Shown: positions 8,193 through 19,183, counted from the stretch's first letter. The stretch is DNA of 64,000 bases from Lachnospiraceae bacterium (GCA_003447295.1 DLZQ01000067.1:8936-72935); one strand, 5' to 3'. The notes: a model not told the origin generated them from the sequence alone. Numbers and translations: made by a program.

Positions 8193-11030
8193 ATGGCATC
8201 TTCATCAGGCAAAAGAACATCATCTTCCGGCAGGACAAGAAAAAGCACGACAAGCAGTCGCAGCAGGCAGGCGCAGAGATCTGCACAGGACAGTGAACTT
8301 TTTCACGAGATCGGTCTGATCGTCCTGTTTGTTGCGATGTTGATATTATTTTGTTGCAATTTTGGTATTATCGGTCCGGTTGGCAATGCGATCAGCGGGG
8401 TCTTATTTGGCATCTTCGGATTTACTGCGTATATAGCGCCCATCGTAATATTTCTGGCGGTGGCTTTCTGGTTCGCCAATGAGGGGAACCCTACCGCAGT
8501 CCGAAAAGTGATCGCCGGTGCCGTATTGTTTTTAATGATCGGCGTGGTATGCGATCTGATCGCGAAGACTGCCGGCTCCATGGAACAGTACGATATCAAA
8601 CTGTTATATACGAACTGCAGCACCGGTAAAAAGGGCGGCGGTATTCTGGCAGGCAGTATCTGTTATCTGCTGTTACAGTATCTGGAGACCGTAGGAACAG
8701 TGCTGGTAGTGCTTTTATGTTCAGTGATCAGCCTGATCCTGGTAACAGAGCGATCCTTCTTAAACAGTATGCGTAACGGTGGCGACAGGATCCGTGAACT
8801 GTCCAGAGAGGATGCAGCGCGCAGACGGGAAAATGCCGAAATCCGCAGGCAGGAGCAGGAAGAACGTACTTCCCAGAGAGAGGAAGCCCGTCGCATCCGT
8901 GAAGAGGAGCGCCGTATTCGTGAGGAAGAGCGAAGACTCCGCGCTGAGGAGAAAGAGAACGAAGAGATCCTGAATGCTGTCCCCCGCAGAGAGAAAAAGG
9001 TGACAGGAGTCATGATGGATACCTCCTTGAAAAAGCAGGATACACAGCCTGCCGGCAGACGGGATGATATCCATGAGATTGTATACGAAGAGGATGCACA
9101 GGAAGCTCCCGCGGTGGAAGAGACCCGGGTGACTTCCAGTGATTTTGATAAAATCAATGTGACGGATATACATCAGGTGACCATGCAGGAAGCGGCAGAC
9201 GATGTTTCCTATGAAGATATTCCGGTGGAGGAAGTAAGCAGTGCATCTACGTTTAAAAAGCCTTTTGAACGCAGAGAATCCTGGCAGGAGGAAGCGGCGC
9301 TTCTGACACCCCAGGCAGAATCTATCCGGATCCATAAGGAAGACATTCCGGAGCCTGAAAATACACCTGTGGAATCCGGGGGGCCTGACCGGGGAATGCA
9401 GCAGATGCAGCCGGAACAGAACCCGTATGAGGTACCATCCGTTAGCCGTGTACGTCCGAAGATTACAGCACCGGAGCCCCCTAAGGGGAATTCCCTTGCG
9501 GAAGACCAGATACATAAGGATATTGCGAAAGCAGCCAAACAGCCGCCCGCAGAATACCGGATCCCTCCTTTAAGTCTGTTACAGAAGGGAAAGGCAGCTA
9601 CGGGAGATTCTTCCAGAGAATTAAAAGAGACTGCCATGCGCTTACAGCAGACACTGAATACTTTCGGTGTGAAGGTAACAATCACCGATATCAGTCAGGG
9701 CCCCAGTGTTACCCGATATGAATTACAACCGGAGCAGGGCGTGAAGGTATCCAAGATCGTAGGTCTGGCAGATGATATCAAATTGAATCTGGCAGCCACG
9801 GATATACGTATCGAGGCACCGATCCCCGGCAAAGCTGCCATCGGTATCGAAGTCCCGAACAAAGAAAATATGACTGTGGCACTCCGTGATCTTTTAGAAA
9901 GTAAGGAATTCAGGGAATTCAATTCCAACATTGCTTTTGCAGTAGGTAAGGATATTGCGGGCAAGACGGTAGTGGCAGATATTGCCAAGATGCCCCATAT
10001 GCTGATCGCCGGAGCTACCGGTTCCGGTAAATCCGTATGTATCAATACCCTGATCATGAGTATTTTGTACAAGGCACATCCAGATGATGTAAAACTGATC
10101 ATGGTAGACCCGAAGGTCGTAGAACTGAGTGTGTATAACGGCATTCCTCATCTGCTGATCCCGGTAGTGACAGATCCTAAGAAGGCATCTGCCGCATTAC
10201 ACTGGGGGGTCAGTGAGATGGAAGACCGTTACCGGAAGTTCGCGGATTATAATGTCCGTGATCTGAAGGGCTATAATAAAAAGATTGAGACCATGTCTGT
10301 TCCCGAGGGCGAGGAACGACCTAAGAAGATGCCGCAGATCGTTATTATCGTGGACGAGCTGGCGGATCTGATGATGGTATGTCCCGGTGAAGTGGAGGAA
10401 TCCATCTGTCGTCTTGCACAGTTGGCAAGAGCGGCAGGAATCCATCTGATCATTGCTACACAAAGACCCAGCGTGGATGTTATCACCGGTCTGATCAAGG
10501 CAAACATGCCCAGCCGTGTGGCGTTCTCCGTATCCAGTGGCGTAGATTCCCGTACGATCCTTGACATGAACGGTGCAGAGAAGCTGCTTGGTAAAGGCGA
10601 TATGCTGTTCTACCCTCAGGGCTATTCCAAACCGGCCCGTGTACAGGGAGCTTTCGTATCGGATAAGGAAGTATCCGATGTGGTGGATTATTTGAAAAAT
10701 CAGACCCTTGGCAATGTCTATAACAGCTATGCCGAGGATATCGAAGAGAAGATCAAAAATATTGGTTCGTCGGGTGGATCTTCCGGAAGTGGATCCGGTG
10801 GAGGCAACGACAGAGACGAATATTTTGAGGAAGCCGCACGTTTTATTATTGATAAAGACAAGGCCAGCATCGGTATGTTACAGCGTGTGCTTAAAATCGG
10901 CTTTAACCGTGCCGCAAGGATCATGGACCAACTGTGTGAATACGGCGTGGTCGGTGAGGAAGAAGGCACAAAGCCCAGAAAGGTACTTATGAGTATGGAA
11001 CAGTTCGAGCAACTGTTGGAGGAGATCTGA
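8193..11030 (+). CDS. ftsK: FtsK/SpoIIIE-family DNA translocase
   Basis: ATP-driven double-strand DNA pump of 945 residues that clears chromosomes from the division or sporulation septum. Order of parts: four N-terminal membrane helices (about residues 30-190); a long low-complexity linker including a highly charged Arg/Glu coiled-coil stretch (about 205-265); the alpha/beta motor with Walker [10 protein letters not shown] near residue 607 and Walker [15 protein letters not shown] near 715; a Gly/Ser hinge; and a C-terminal winged-helix gamma domain (about 870-940) that reads polar DNA motifs. A single gene of this class in a spore former may serve as either FtsK or SpoIIIE, and sequence alone does not separate the roles. 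Confidence 0.95.
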   Translation: MASSSGKRTSSSGRTRKSTTSSRSRQAQRSAQDSELFHEIGLIVLFVAMLILFCCNFGIIGPVGNAISGVLFGIFGFTAYIAPIVIFLAVAFWFANEGNPTAVRKVIAGAVLFLMIGVVCDLIAKTAGSMEQYDIKLLYTNCSTGKKGGGILAGSICYLLLQYLETVGTVLVVLLCSVISLILVTERSFLNSMRNGGDRIRELSREDAARRRENAEIRRQEQEERTSQREEARRIREEERRIREEERRLRAEEKENEEILNAVPRREKKVTGVMMDTSLKKQDTQPAGRRDDIHEIVYEEDAQEAPAVEETRVTSSDFDKINVTDIHQVTMQEAADDVSYEDIPVEEVSSASTFKKPFERRESWQEEAALLTPQAESIRIHKEDIPEPENTPVESGGPDRGMQQMQPEQNPYEVPSVSRVRPKITAPEPPKGNSLAEDQIHKDIAKAAKQPPAEYRIPPLSLLQKGKAATGDSSRELKETAMRLQQTLNTFGVKVTITDISQGPSVTRYELQPEQGVKVSKIVGLADDIKLNLAATDIRIEAPIPGKAAIGIEVPNKENMTVALRDLLESKEFREFNSNIAFAVGKDIAGKTVVADIAKMPHMLIAGATGSGKSVCINTLIMSILYKAHPDDVKLIMVDPKVVELSVYNGIPHLLIPVVTDPKKASAALHWGVSEMEDRYRKFADYNVRDLKGYNKKIETMSVPEGEERPKKMPQIVIIVDELADLMMVCPGEVEESICRLAQLARAAGIHLIIATQRPSVDVITGLIKANMPSRVAFSVSSGVDSRTILDMNGAEKLLGKGDMLFYPQGYSKPARVQGAFVSDKEVSDVVDYLKNQTLGNVYNSYAEDIEEKIKNIGSSGGSSGSGSGGGNDRDEYFEEAARFIIDKDKASIGMLQRVLKIGFNRAARIMDQLCEYGVVGEEEGTKPRKVLMSMEQFEQLLEEI

Positions 11031-11072
11031 CAAAGAATCGGAACTGTCTGAATAAACGGAGGGAAAAAGGAC

Positions 11073-12740
11073 ATGAAAACAGATATTGAAATCGCACAGG
11101 AAGCGGTAATGGAGCCCATTACCAAGGTCGCCGGAAGTCTGGGAATCGATGCAGACGATCTGGAACTTTACGGAAAATACAAGGCAAAGCTTTCCGAAGA
11201 ATTTTTAACTAAGATTCAGGACCGTCCCAACGGAAAACTGATTCTGGTAACAGCCATCAACCCTACACCTGCGGGAGAGGGCAAGACCACGACTACGGTC
11301 GGTCTGGGGGAAACATTCGGCAGAATGGGCAAAAAAGCTGTGATTGCGCTCAGAGAGCCGTCCTTAGGCCCCTGCTTCGGCATCAAGGGTGGAGCTGCCG
11401 GCGGCGGTTACGCACAGGTAGTACCCATGGATGAACTGAATCTGCATTTTACCGGTGATTTTCATGCCATCACATCTGCCAATAATCTGTTGGCAGCTCT
11501 TTTGGACAACCATATCCAGCAGGGGAATGAACTGGGGATTGATACCAGACAGATCGTCTGGAAGCGTTGCGAAGATATGAATGACAGAGTCCTTCGTAAT
11601 ATCGTGGTAGGACTGGGGAACAAGACAGACGGTTTCGTCAGAGAGGATCATTTTGTCATTACCGTAGCCAGTGAGATCATGGCAATCCTGTGTCTTGCAG
11701 ACGATATGAAGGATCTGAAGGAACGTCTTTCCAAGATTGTTGTAGCTTATAACTATCAGGGAGAACCGGTCACTGCAGGACAGTTAAAGGCGGTTGGTGC
11801 TATGGCAGCCTTGTTAAAGGATGCGATCAAACCCAACCTGATCCAGACCTTAGAACATACTCCGGCACTGGTACACGGGGGTCCCTTTGCTAATATCGCT
11901 CACGGATGTAACTCCGTAAGGGCCACCAAGGCAGCCATGAAGATGGCAGATTATTGCATCACGGAAGCAGGCTTCGGTGCCGATCTGGGTGCTGAAAAAT
12001 TCTTCGACATCAAGTGCCGTAAGGCGGGTCTTACTCCCGATGCCGTAGTACTGGTTGCGACTATCCGCGCACTGAAATATAACGGCGGCGTTGCGAAAGC
12101 CGATCTGGGCGCAGAGAACCTGGAAGCATTGAAAAAGGGTATCGTGAACCTGGAGAAACATATTGAAAATCTGCAGAAATACAGTGTACCAGTAGTGGTT
12201 ACCCTGAATTCTTTTATTACAGACAGCGAGGCAGAGACCGCTTACGTCAGGGAATTCTGTGAGACAAGAGGCTGTGAGTTCGCTCTCTCCGAAGTATGGG
12301 AGAAGGGCGGCGAGGGCGGCATCGCTTTAGCCAAAAAGGTATTAAAAGCATTAGAAAAAGAGAATCATTTCCATGTATTATATGAGGATGAATTATCTCT
12401 TCAGGATAAGATCACAAAGATCGCCAGAGAGATCTACGGAGCAGACAGTGTGAACTTTGCACCGGCGGCAGCAAAACAGTTAAAGCGCCTGACAGAGCTG
12501 GGCTTCGGCAACTTGCCGGTATGTATGGCGAAGAATCAGTATTCCCTGTCGGATGATCCCACGCTGTTAGGAAGACCCTCCGGCTTTGAATTAAACGTAA
12601 GAGAAGCTTATGTATCTGCCGGTGCCGGTTTTGTCGTAGTGCTCACCGGTGCGGTCATGACCATGCCGGGACTGCCCAAGGCACCCGCTGCCTACAATAT
12701 TGACGTGGATGACAATGGGAAGATCACCGGATTATTCTAG
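11073..12740 (+). CDS. fhs: Formate--tetrahydrofolate ligase
   Basis: ATP-dependent formation of 10-formyl-THF from formate and THF, entry to the one-carbon pool and, in acetogens, to the methyl branch of the Wood-Ljungdahl path. 555 residues, normal length. The P-loop-like motif [16 protein letters not shown] (about residues 67-82) and [22 protein letters not shown] are family signatures. Start is supported by ggaggg at 11059-11064. The next gene, folD, begins 19 bp after its stop with its own ribosome site, so the two C1 enzymes form an operon that produces and interconverts formyl-, methenyl- and methylene-THF. No other acetogenesis gene is seen in the window. Confidence 0.97.
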   Translation: MKTDIEIAQEAVMEPITKVAGSLGIDADDLELYGKYKAKLSEEFLTKIQDRPNGKLILVTAINPTPAGEGKTTTTVGLGETFGRMGKKAVIALREPSLGPCFGIKGGAAGGGYAQVVPMDELNLHFTGDFHAITSANNLLAALLDNHIQQGNELGIDTRQIVWKRCEDMNDRVLRNIVVGLGNKTDGFVREDHFVITVASEIMAILCLADDMKDLKERLSKIVVAYNYQGEPVTAGQLKAVGAMAALLKDAIKPNLIQTLEHTPALVHGGPFANIAHGCNSVRATKAAMKMADYCITEAGFGADLGAEKFFDIKCRKAGLTPDAVVLVATIRALKYNGGVAKADLGAENLEALKKGIVNLEKHIENLQKYSVPVVVTLNSFITDSEAETAYVREFCETRGCEFALSEVWEKGGEGGIALAKKVLKALEKENHFHVLYEDELSLQDKITKIAREIYGADSVNFAPAAAKQLKRLTELGFGNLPVCMAKNQYSLSDDPTLLGRPSGFELNVREAYVSAGAGFVVVLTGAVMTMPGLPKAPAAYNIDVDDNGKITGLF

Positions 12741-12759
12741 TAAGGAGGACAAGTGTCCC

Positions 12760-13614
12760 ATGGCACAGTTAATAGACGGAAAAGCAATTTCCGCACAGAT
12801 CAAAGAAGAAGTAAAAGAAAAAGTTGCTGCTTTAAAAGAGCAGGGGTGTGAAGTGGCTCTGGCAGTGATTCAGGTAGGAGCCGATCCAGCTTCTTCCGTA
12901 TATGTTCGGAATAAGAAAAAAGCATGTGAATACGTGGGTGTTCGTTCTCTGGCGTATGAACTTCCGGAGGAGACGACAGAAGAAAAGCTGCTGGAGCTGA
13001 TCCGGGAACTGAATGACAGAACAGATGTGAACGGCATTCTGGTGCAGCTGCCGTTACCCAAACACATCGATGAGGAAAAGGTACTGGATGCCATTTCTCC
13101 CTTAAAGGATGTGGACGGCTTCCATCCGCAGAATGTCGGTGCTCTCTGTATCGGCAAGCCTGGTTTCGTGTCCTGTACCCCGGCGGGAGTGATCCAGCTT
13201 CTGAAGAGATCCGGAATCGAAATTGCCGGAAAGGAATGTGTGGTGATCGGCAGAAGCAATATTGTCGGCAAGCCAATGGCACTGCTTTTGCTTCGGGAGA
13301 ACGGTACGGTGACAATTGCTCACAGCCGGACGAAGGACCTGAAAGAAGTGACAAAGAGAGCGGATATTCTGGTGGTGGCTGTCGGCAGACCGAAGATGAT
13401 CACAGCAGAATATGTAAAGGATGGGGCGGTTGTTATTGACGTGGGAATTCACCGCAATGCAGAGAACAAATTGTGCGGCGATGTGGATTTTGACAGCGTA
13501 GAACCGATATGCAGCGCCATCACTCCGGTCCCCGGAGGGGTAGGACCTATGACCATAGCCATGTTGATGAACAACTGTCTGGAATCTGTAGCTTTGCAGA
13601 CAGCAAGAGGATAA
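12760..13614 (+). CDS. folD: Methylenetetrahydrofolate dehydrogenase / methenyl-THF cyclohydrolase
   Basis: Bifunctional enzyme converting 5,10-methylene-THF to 10-formyl-THF with NAD(P). 284 residues from the ATG at 12760, which follows taaggagg and matches the family N-terminus [15 protein letters not shown]. The upstream ATG at 12700 lies inside fhs and is unlikely. Signatures seen: [12 protein letters not shown], the dinucleotide site [14 protein letters not shown], and the C-terminal [13 protein letters not shown]. It lies 19 bp after fhs, and the following zinc-ribbon gene starts 4 bp after its stop. Confidence 0.97.
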   Translation: MAQLIDGKAISAQIKEEVKEKVAALKEQGCEVALAVIQVGADPASSVYVRNKKKACEYVGVRSLAYELPEETTEEKLLELIRELNDRTDVNGILVQLPLPKHIDEEKVLDAISPLKDVDGFHPQNVGALCIGKPGFVSCTPAGVIQLLKRSGIEIAGKECVVIGRSNIVGKPMALLLLRENGTVTIAHSRTKDLKEVTKRADILVVAVGRPKMITAEYVKDGAVVIDVGIHRNAENKLCGDVDFDSVEPICSAITPVPGGVGPMTIAMLMNNCLESVALQTARG

Positions 13615-13618
13615 TTGT

Positions 13619-15085
13619 ATGAAATGTCCGAATTGCGGAGCAGAGATGGAGGAAGGAAAACTTTACTGCGAACATTGCGGTGAAGACATCCATATCGTAC
13701 CTGATTTTGAACCGGAAATTGAATACAATATGGCACAGACGTTGAACAATATCGCAAAAGAGATGGCACCGGATACGGAGCCGGAGGAGACGGATTCTTC
13801 CGCAGATACCGCGGAACTTCAGGACTGGGATGAATCTACGGATGAACCTTTGGCACATCCGTTCCGCTGGAAATTTATCGTGCTTTTACTGGTGCTTACA
13901 GTGGTGGCGGTGGTATGTACGGGGACCGGAATCTCTTATTCCCATTACCATTCTGTAGAATACCAGACGAAATGCGCAAGAAATTATGTGGCAGAGGGAG
14001 AATACGACCAGGCAGTTACTTGTTACAACCGTGCATTGGAACTGGATCCCGATAATATTACACTTAAATTCGAACTGGCGGATATCTATTTTCAGAAGAA
14101 TAACAAGATGGAATATGAGTATCTGCTACGGGAGATCGTGACGGATGGAAAGGCAACTTCCGAACAGTTAGAGAGCGCCTATGGGAAACTGATCGCCATT
14201 TACGCTGCCAGAGAGGATTATAAGACCATTAATGATCTATTGCAGAATTGCGGGAATGTCAATATTATGAGCAAGTACCAGAGCTATATGGCAATGGAAC
14301 CGGAATTCAGCTTACAGGAGGGGTATTACACCAGCATCCAGCCGTTAAAGCTGACTACCTTTGGGACCGGCAGTATTTATTACACCATGGACGGCAGCGA
14401 GCCGGGAGAGAACAGCTCTCTGTATACGGCACCGATTCTGTTAGAAAGTGGCGACTACTGTATCAAAGCGGTGTATATCAATGAGAATGACATCAGCAGC
14501 AAAGTGGTAACCAAAAAGTATCACATTGAAATTGAACAGTTAAGTACACCGGATGTAACGGCAGTCAGTGGAGATTATGAATTTCCGATCAATATTGAAG
14601 TAACAGACGGGGAAGATGTCTATTACACGACGGATGGTACGGATCCAACACAGAATTCGACCGCATATGATGGACCGATTCCTATGCCCCTTGGCAAATC
14701 CGTATTCCGTTTTATCCGGATCGCGGAAGGCCGTAAGAGTGAGATCGTGGAGAGAAGCTATAATCTGGTCATGAACACAGAGTTTACCCCGGAAGAAGCG
14801 GTGCAAAAGATTGTGGAATACGCACTGCTAAGCGGTAAAATACAGGACGAATCCGGTAGCTTTGATGAATCCGGTGCTGTGTATCTGTACCAGTATCAAT
14901 ATGTGACCAATATTAATAAGATTGATGATTTTTATGTGATCGCGGAGATTTACAGAGGAGCTGACGGTACAGTTACCAGAACGGGCAATCTGTTCGCGGT
15001 CAATGCCTATACCAGAGAGCTCTGGAAACTGCAGACGGACGAGAGCGGCCGCCGCTATACACTGGTGGCTGTTTCAGCTATATAA
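13619..15085 (+). CDS. Zinc-ribbon / TPR / chitobiase C-terminal-like membrane protein
   Basis: Function unknown. The 488-residue chain reads as a mosaic. An N-terminal zinc ribbon (CPNCGAEMEEGKLYCEHCG, two CxxC pairs) is followed by an acidic linker and one membrane helix at about residues 83-105. TPR-like helices (about 117-215, including YDQAVTCYNRALELDPDN) come next. Two copies of a chitobiase/hexosaminidase C-terminal-like motif follow (IYYTMDGSEPGENSSLYTAP near 257 and VYYTTDGTDPTQNSTAYDGP near 338), then a C-terminal globular part. Topology would place the ribbon inside and the repeats outside. It follows folD by 4 bp, but a functional link to folate metabolism is not evident. Confidence 0.75.
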   Translation: MKCPNCGAEMEEGKLYCEHCGEDIHIVPDFEPEIEYNMAQTLNNIAKEMAPDTEPEETDSSADTAELQDWDESTDEPLAHPFRWKFIVLLLVLTVVAVVCTGTGISYSHYHSVEYQTKCARNYVAEGEYDQAVTCYNRALELDPDNITLKFELADIYFQKNNKMEYEYLLREIVTDGKATSEQLESAYGKLIAIYAAREDYKTINDLLQNCGNVNIMSKYQSYMAMEPEFSLQEGYYTSIQPLKLTTFGTGSIYYTMDGSEPGENSSLYTAPILLESGDYCIKAVYINENDISSKVVTKKYHIEIEQLSTPDVTAVSGDYEFPINIEVTDGEDVYYTTDGTDPTQNSTAYDGPIPMPLGKSVFRFIRIAEGRKSEIVERSYNLVMNTEFTPEEAVQKIVEYALLSGKIQDESGSFDESGAVYLYQYQYVTNINKIDDFYVIAEIYRGADGTVTRTGNLFAVNAYTRELWKLQTDESGRRYTLVAVSAI

Positions 15086-15122
15086 ATTCTATTAATCCTA
15101 ACAGAAGGGACGGAAAAGAGAA

Positions 15123-16001
15123 ATGTATAAGATCGTAAAAAAACAGGAGCTGACAACCAACATCTATCTGATGGAGGTAGAAGCAAACAGAGTGGCAAAG
15201 ACCTGTGAACCCGGTCAGTTTGTCATCGTAAGAATGGACAGTGAGGGAGAGCGTATTCCTCTGACCATCTGTGATTACAACAGAGAAAAAGGAACCGTGA
15301 CCATTGTGTTCCAGACCGTAGGTGCCGGTACGAAACTCATGGCACAGTTGGAAGAAGGAGAATACTTCCATGACTTCGTAGGACCTTTAGGATGTCCCTC
15401 CGAACTGGTAGAACAGCCTCTGGACGAAGTAAAAGCAAAGAAGATCCTCTTCGTAGCAGGTGGCGTTGGTGCAGCTCCGGTATATCCTCAGGTGAAATGG
15501 CTGCATGAGCATGGAATTGCTGCCGATGTTATCGTAGGAAGCAAGACCAAAAATCTGCTGATCCTGGAAAAAGAGATGGAAGCGGTTGCCGGCAATCTTT
15601 ATGTGACCACCGATGACGGATCCTATGGAAGAAGCGGTATGGTAACTCAGACCATCAAAGATCTGGTAGCGGAAGGCAAAAAGTACGATCTGTGCATCGC
15701 TATCGGTCCCATGATCATGATGAAATTCGTATGTCTCCTGACTAAGGAACTGGAGATTCCCACCGTAGTCAGCCTGAACCCCATTATGGTTGATGGAACG
15801 GGAATGTGCGGTGCCTGTCGTGTCACTGTCGGCGGCAAGGTAAAATTCGCCTGCGTAGACGGTCCCGAATTCGACGGACACGAAGTAAACTTTGATGAGG
15901 CAATGAGACGTCAGCAGATCTACAAGACAGCTGAGGGACGTGCAATGTTAGCCCTGGAAGAGGGAGATACCCATCACGGCGGCTGCGGCAACTGCCAGTA
16001 G
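15123..16001 (+). CDS. nfnA: NADH-dependent ferredoxin:NADP+ oxidoreductase, small subunit (NfnA-like)
   Basis: FAD- and [2Fe-2S]-containing subunit of the electron-bifurcating Nfn complex, which couples NADH, reduced ferredoxin and NADP+. 292 residues. The FAD domain starts near residue 40 (PGQFVIVRMDSEGERIPLTI), and the nucleotide domain contains FVAGGVGAAPVYPQ. The [2Fe-2S] site is MCGACRVTVGGKVKFACVDGP near residue 222-242. The last residues GGCGNCQ add a further CxxC. Homologues of this fold also serve in dihydroorotate and sulfide dehydrogenases. The adjacent gltA/NfnB-type gene supports the Nfn assignment. Expected in the cytoplasm. Confidence 0.88.
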   Translation: MYKIVKKQELTTNIYLMEVEANRVAKTCEPGQFVIVRMDSEGERIPLTICDYNREKGTVTIVFQTVGAGTKLMAQLEEGEYFHDFVGPLGCPSELVEQPLDEVKAKKILFVAGGVGAAPVYPQVKWLHEHGIAADVIVGSKTKNLLILEKEMEAVAGNLYVTTDDGSYGRSGMVTQTIKDLVAEGKKYDLCIAIGPMIMMKFVCLLTKELEIPTVVSLNPIMVDGTGMCGACRVTVGGKVKFACVDGPEFDGHEVNFDEAMRRQQIYKTAEGRAMLALEEGDTHHGGCGNCQ

Positions 16002-16053
16002 TTCTACTGCAAACGTTTGAATACGATAAATCAGAAAGGCATGGTTAAATAAA

Positions 16054-17439
16054 ATGGATGTATTAAAAAGAATTCCTGTCAGAGAGCAGGATGCAAAGGA
16101 ACGTGCTACCAACTTCAAAGAGGTGTGTCTCGGATATAACAAAGAAGAAGCAATGGAAGAGGCTTCCCGCTGCATTAACTGTAAAAATGCACAGTGTGTA
16201 AAGGGCTGTCCCGTAGCGATCCAGATCCCTCAGTTCATTGAACAGGTGAAGAACGGCAATATCGAAGAAGCATATCGTATCATCAGTGAATCCAGCGCAC
16301 TTCCCGCTGTCTGCGGTCGTGTATGCCCCCAGGAAAGCCAGTGTGAAGGAAAATGTATCCGTGGCTTCAAGGGGGATCCCATCTCTATCGGTAAGCTGGA
16401 GCGTTTTGTAGCTGACTGGGCAAGGGAAAACGGTATCAAACCCACACCGGCAGCACAGAAGAACGGTAAAAAGGTAGCTGTTATCGGTTCCGGTCCCGCA
16501 GGTCTGACCTGTGCCGGAGATCTGGCAAAGATGGGTTATGATGTTACCATCTTCGAGGCACTGCATGAGGCAGGCGGTGTACTGGTATACGGTATCCCTG
16601 AGTTCCGTCTTCCCAAGAGCGGCGTTGTGGCAAAAGAGATCGAAAATGTAAAATCTCTCGGTGTTCATATTGAAACCAACGTAGTGGTAGGTAAATCCGT
16701 GACCATCGATCAGTTGATGGACGAAGAGGGCTTCCAGGCTGTATTTATCGGTTCCGGTGCAGGACTTCCGAAGTTCATGGGTATCCCCGGCGAGAATGCC
16801 AACGGTGTATTCTCTGCCAATGAATACCTGACCAGAAGCAATCTGATGAAGGCGTTTGATCCCGATTCCAGAACACCTATCATGCATGGTAAGAAGGTAG
16901 CTGTGGTAGGCGGCGGTAACGTGGCTATGGATGCTGCAAGAACCGCACTTCGTCTGGGTGCTGAGGTACATATTGTATACCGCAGAAGCGAAGAGGAGCT
17001 TCCTGCCAGAGTGGAAGAAGTACATCATGCAAAAGAAGAAGGCATCATTTTTGATCTGCTGACCAATCCTATAGAAATCCTGTCCGACGATAAGGGCTGG
17101 GTGACCGGCATGAAGTGCATCCGCATGGAACTGGGCGAGCCCGATGAGAGCGGCAGACGTCGCCCCGTGGAAGTACCCGGATCCGAATTCGTGATGGAGT
17201 TAGATACCGTGATCATGTCTTTAGGTACCTCCCCGAATCCTCTGATCTCTTCTACCACCAGGGGACTGGATACCAATAAGTGGAAGTGCATCATTGCGGA
17301 TGAAAATAACGGCAAGACCACCAAGGAAGGTGTCTATGCCGGTGGAGATGCGGTAACAGGAGCAGCTACCGTTATTCTGGCGATGGGAGCAGGAAAGGCT
17401 GCTGCCAAGGGTATTGACGAATATCTGAGTGTAAAATAA
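16054..17439 (+). CDS. nfnB: NADH-dependent ferredoxin:NADP+ oxidoreductase, large subunit (NfnB / GltA-type)
   Basis: Partner of NfnA: FAD protein with two N-terminal [4Fe-4S] clusters where bifurcation takes place. 461 residues. Cysteines are seen in CINCKNAQCVKGCPV and CGRVCPQESQCEGKC. The FAD Rossmann motif VAVIGSGPAGLTCAGDLA and the NADPH Rossmann motif VAVVGGGNVAMDAARTALRLG follow. The same fold is the glutamate synthase small subunit, but no large GOGAT subunit is nearby. The order small-large with a 52-bp gap matches known nfnAB operons. A short CCGGTC/GACCGG hairpin lies after its stop, without a T-run. Confidence 0.9.
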   Translation: MDVLKRIPVREQDAKERATNFKEVCLGYNKEEAMEEASRCINCKNAQCVKGCPVAIQIPQFIEQVKNGNIEEAYRIISESSALPAVCGRVCPQESQCEGKCIRGFKGDPISIGKLERFVADWARENGIKPTPAAQKNGKKVAVIGSGPAGLTCAGDLAKMGYDVTIFEALHEAGGVLVYGIPEFRLPKSGVVAKEIENVKSLGVHIETNVVVGKSVTIDQLMDEEGFQAVFIGSGAGLPKFMGIPGENANGVFSANEYLTRSNLMKAFDPDSRTPIMHGKKVAVVGGGNVAMDAARTALRLGAEVHIVYRRSEEELPARVEEVHHAKEEGIIFDLLTNPIEILSDDKGWVTGMKCIRMELGEPDESGRRRPVEVPGSEFVMELDTVIMSLGTSPNPLISSTTRGLDTNKWKCIIADENNGKTTKEGVYAGGDAVTGAATVILAMGAGKAAAKGIDEYLSVK

Positions 17440-17483
17440 TTACCCAGCATCCGGTCGCTGGACCGGACAGAATGGAGGCTTAC

Positions 17484-17783
17484 ATGGTAAGACATATTGT
17501 TATGTGGAGCCTGGAAGGTAATCTGACCTCCCAGGAGAAGAGAGCAGCCGCCGAGAAGATCAAGGCACTTTTAGAGCCCATTAAAGAAAAAGTACCCGGT
17601 GCCGTGAGGGTGGAAGTGATCATAAATGAACTGGACAGCAGCAACCGGGATGTGGCACTGATCTCTGATTTTACAGATACAGAGGCACTGGCGGCATATC
17701 AGGTGCATCCGGATCATCTGGCAGCAAAAGAATATATTGGATCCGTGGCAGGAGGAAGAGCCTGCCTGGATTACGAATATTAA
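17484..17783 (+). CDS. Dabb-family (stress-responsive A/B barrel) protein
   Basis: Small alpha/beta-barrel protein of 99 residues with the family pattern MVRHIVMWSLEG at the N-terminus, a central VIINELDSSNRDVALISDF, and YQVHPDHLAAKEYI with the conserved His-Pro. Family members are dimeric and mostly uncharacterised; some are linked to stress. The start is taken at 17484 because tggagg at 17473-17478 is then at the right distance; the in-frame ATG at 17472 overlaps that site. Lies 44 bp after nfnB and 15 bp before the next gene. Confidence 0.85.
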   Translation: MVRHIVMWSLEGNLTSQEKRAAAEKIKALLEPIKEKVPGAVRVEVIINELDSSNRDVALISDFTDTEALAAYQVHPDHLAAKEYIGSVAGGRACLDYEY

Positions 17784-17798
17784 GGATGGTGTTAGCAT

Positions 17799-18704
17799 AT
17801 GGCATGGTGTCCGAAATGTAAAAATGAATATCGGGAAGGGATCACCGTATGTCCCGATTGCGGAGAAACACTGGTAAGTGAGGAAGAATTGACGGACTTT
17901 ACTTCCGTGCTGTTCGGTGAACAGGATGAGATGGAGAAGTTAAAAGACTTCCTTACATACAATGGAGTGGAAAAAAGTAAACTTGTTTATGATGAGACAG
18001 AGCAGGTCTATGAACTGTTTGTAGATGCAAAGGACGAGAAAAAGGCGAAGACCATCGCCAGAGTTTTCTTAGAGCAGCAGGAAAAGGAACGCAAGGAGAA
18101 TGTCGCAGAGGAAGAAGCAGCGGTAGACGAATTCCTGATGCCGGACGGAGATGAAGCATCGGAAGAAAAGCCAAATTCTGTGGAACTATTGAAAGCCGCA
18201 TCCGCACAGGGTGGTCTGACTTATATGAACAGTGGTGCCAAAGCAGAGGAAAACAGATCCTCTGCCTGGGTACTGTTAATTGTGGGTGTTTTGGGAATCT
18301 TGGTGATGGCCCTTGGAATTGCAGGAGTACTACCCTTTAACATCGGGAACCCGTACATGTTTTACGGGGTAATGAGTGCAGTATTTATCCTCTTCATTGT
18401 TATGGGTGTGGTGTCCATGCGTAATGCAAAGCTTTTCGAGAAAAAAGCAGAGTCTGAGAACTCTCTGGTAGATACCTTGCTTAAATGGAGCGAGGAAAAC
18501 CTGACTGCGGAAAAAATCGATGCGCAGATCGAAAATGCAGCAGATACTCCCGAAGAAGCCCTGTATTATAAGAGATTTGAAGTCATCCGCAACCAGATGA
18601 ACCATCAGTTCATGAATCTGGACCAGCAGATGCTGGAGAATCTCATCGACACGAAGATCTACGAACAGATCTTCCCGGATACGGACGGAGCAGAGGAAGA
18701 ATGA
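17799..18704 (+). CDS. Zinc-ribbon membrane protein with DUF2007-like segment
   Basis: 301-residue protein of unknown function. The N-terminal zinc ribbon is CPKCKNEYREGITVCPDCG. A segment of about residues 30-90 has the alternating strands and helices of the DUF2007 'putative signal-transducing' family (FTSVLFGEQDEMEKLKDFL onward). An acidic linker follows, then two membrane helices (about residues 150-173 and 180-205) and a C-terminal helical, acidic domain that may be cytoplasmic. Its stop overlaps the rlmH start (ATGA), so they are coupled in translation. The DUF2007 call is from pattern only. Confidence 0.65.
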   Translation: MAWCPKCKNEYREGITVCPDCGETLVSEEELTDFTSVLFGEQDEMEKLKDFLTYNGVEKSKLVYDETEQVYELFVDAKDEKKAKTIARVFLEQQEKERKENVAEEEAAVDEFLMPDGDEASEEKPNSVELLKAASAQGGLTYMNSGAKAEENRSSAWVLLIVGVLGILVMALGIAGVLPFNIGNPYMFYGVMSAVFILFIVMGVVSMRNAKLFEKKAESENSLVDTLLKWSEENLTAEKIDAQIENAADTPEEALYYKRFEVIRNQMNHQFMNLDQQMLENLIDTKIYEQIFPDTDGAEEE

Positions 18705-19183
18705 TCAAAATATCCATCATATGTGTAGGGAGGATCAAGGAGAAATTTTTCCGTGATGCCATTGACGAATACAGCAAACGGCTGAGTCGTTACACGAAGT
18801 TGAACATTATCGAAGTGGCGGATGAGATGACACCGGATGGGGCAAGCACTGTTTTGGAAGATCAGATCCGTGAAAAAGAGGGAGCCCGCATTCTTGCAAA
18901 GCTACCCCAGGATGCTCTGATCGTGACACTGGAGATCGCCGGCAAAAATTTTTCTTCCGAAGAATTTGCAGCATGGATCGAGGACTGCAGTGTCCGTGGA
19001 AAAAGCCACATCTGTTTTGTCATCGGAGGATCCCTGGGACTGCACAAAAGCGTCTGCAAAAGGGCGGACCTGTCACTCAGCTTTTCCAAAATGACATTCC
19101 CGCACCAGCTTATGCGTGTGATCCTGTGCGAACAGATCTATCGGGCGTTCCGGATCATTCAGCATGAGCCTTACCATAAGTAA
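18701..19183 (+). CDS. rlmH: 23S rRNA (pseudouridine-1915-N3)-methyltransferase
   Basis: SPOUT methyltransferase of 160 residues that methylates pseudouridine 1915 of 23S rRNA in assembled ribosomes using SAM. The trefoil-knot signature CFVIGGSLGLHKSVCKRADLS and the C-terminal SFSKMTFPHQLMRVILCEQIYRAF with IIQHEPYHK are textbook. It starts by a 4-bp overlap with the previous zinc-ribbon gene. Confidence 0.97.
   Translation: MIKISIICVGRIKEKFFRDAIDEYSKRLSRYTKLNIIEVADEMTPDGASTVLEDQIREKEGARILAKLPQDALIVTLEIAGKNFSSEEFAAWIEDCSVRGKSHICFVIGGSLGLHKSVCKRADLSLSFSKMTFPHQLMRVILCEQIYRAFRIIQHEPYHK

Noticed and set aside
16063-17028. Long minus-strand frame of 321 codons opposite nfnB
   Set aside because: Shadow of a well-conserved gene; Cys/His-rich composition comes from the opposite strand.
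17440-17483. Terminator after nfnB
   Set aside because: The CCGGTC/GACCGG hairpin has no T-run, so it is not called a terminator.
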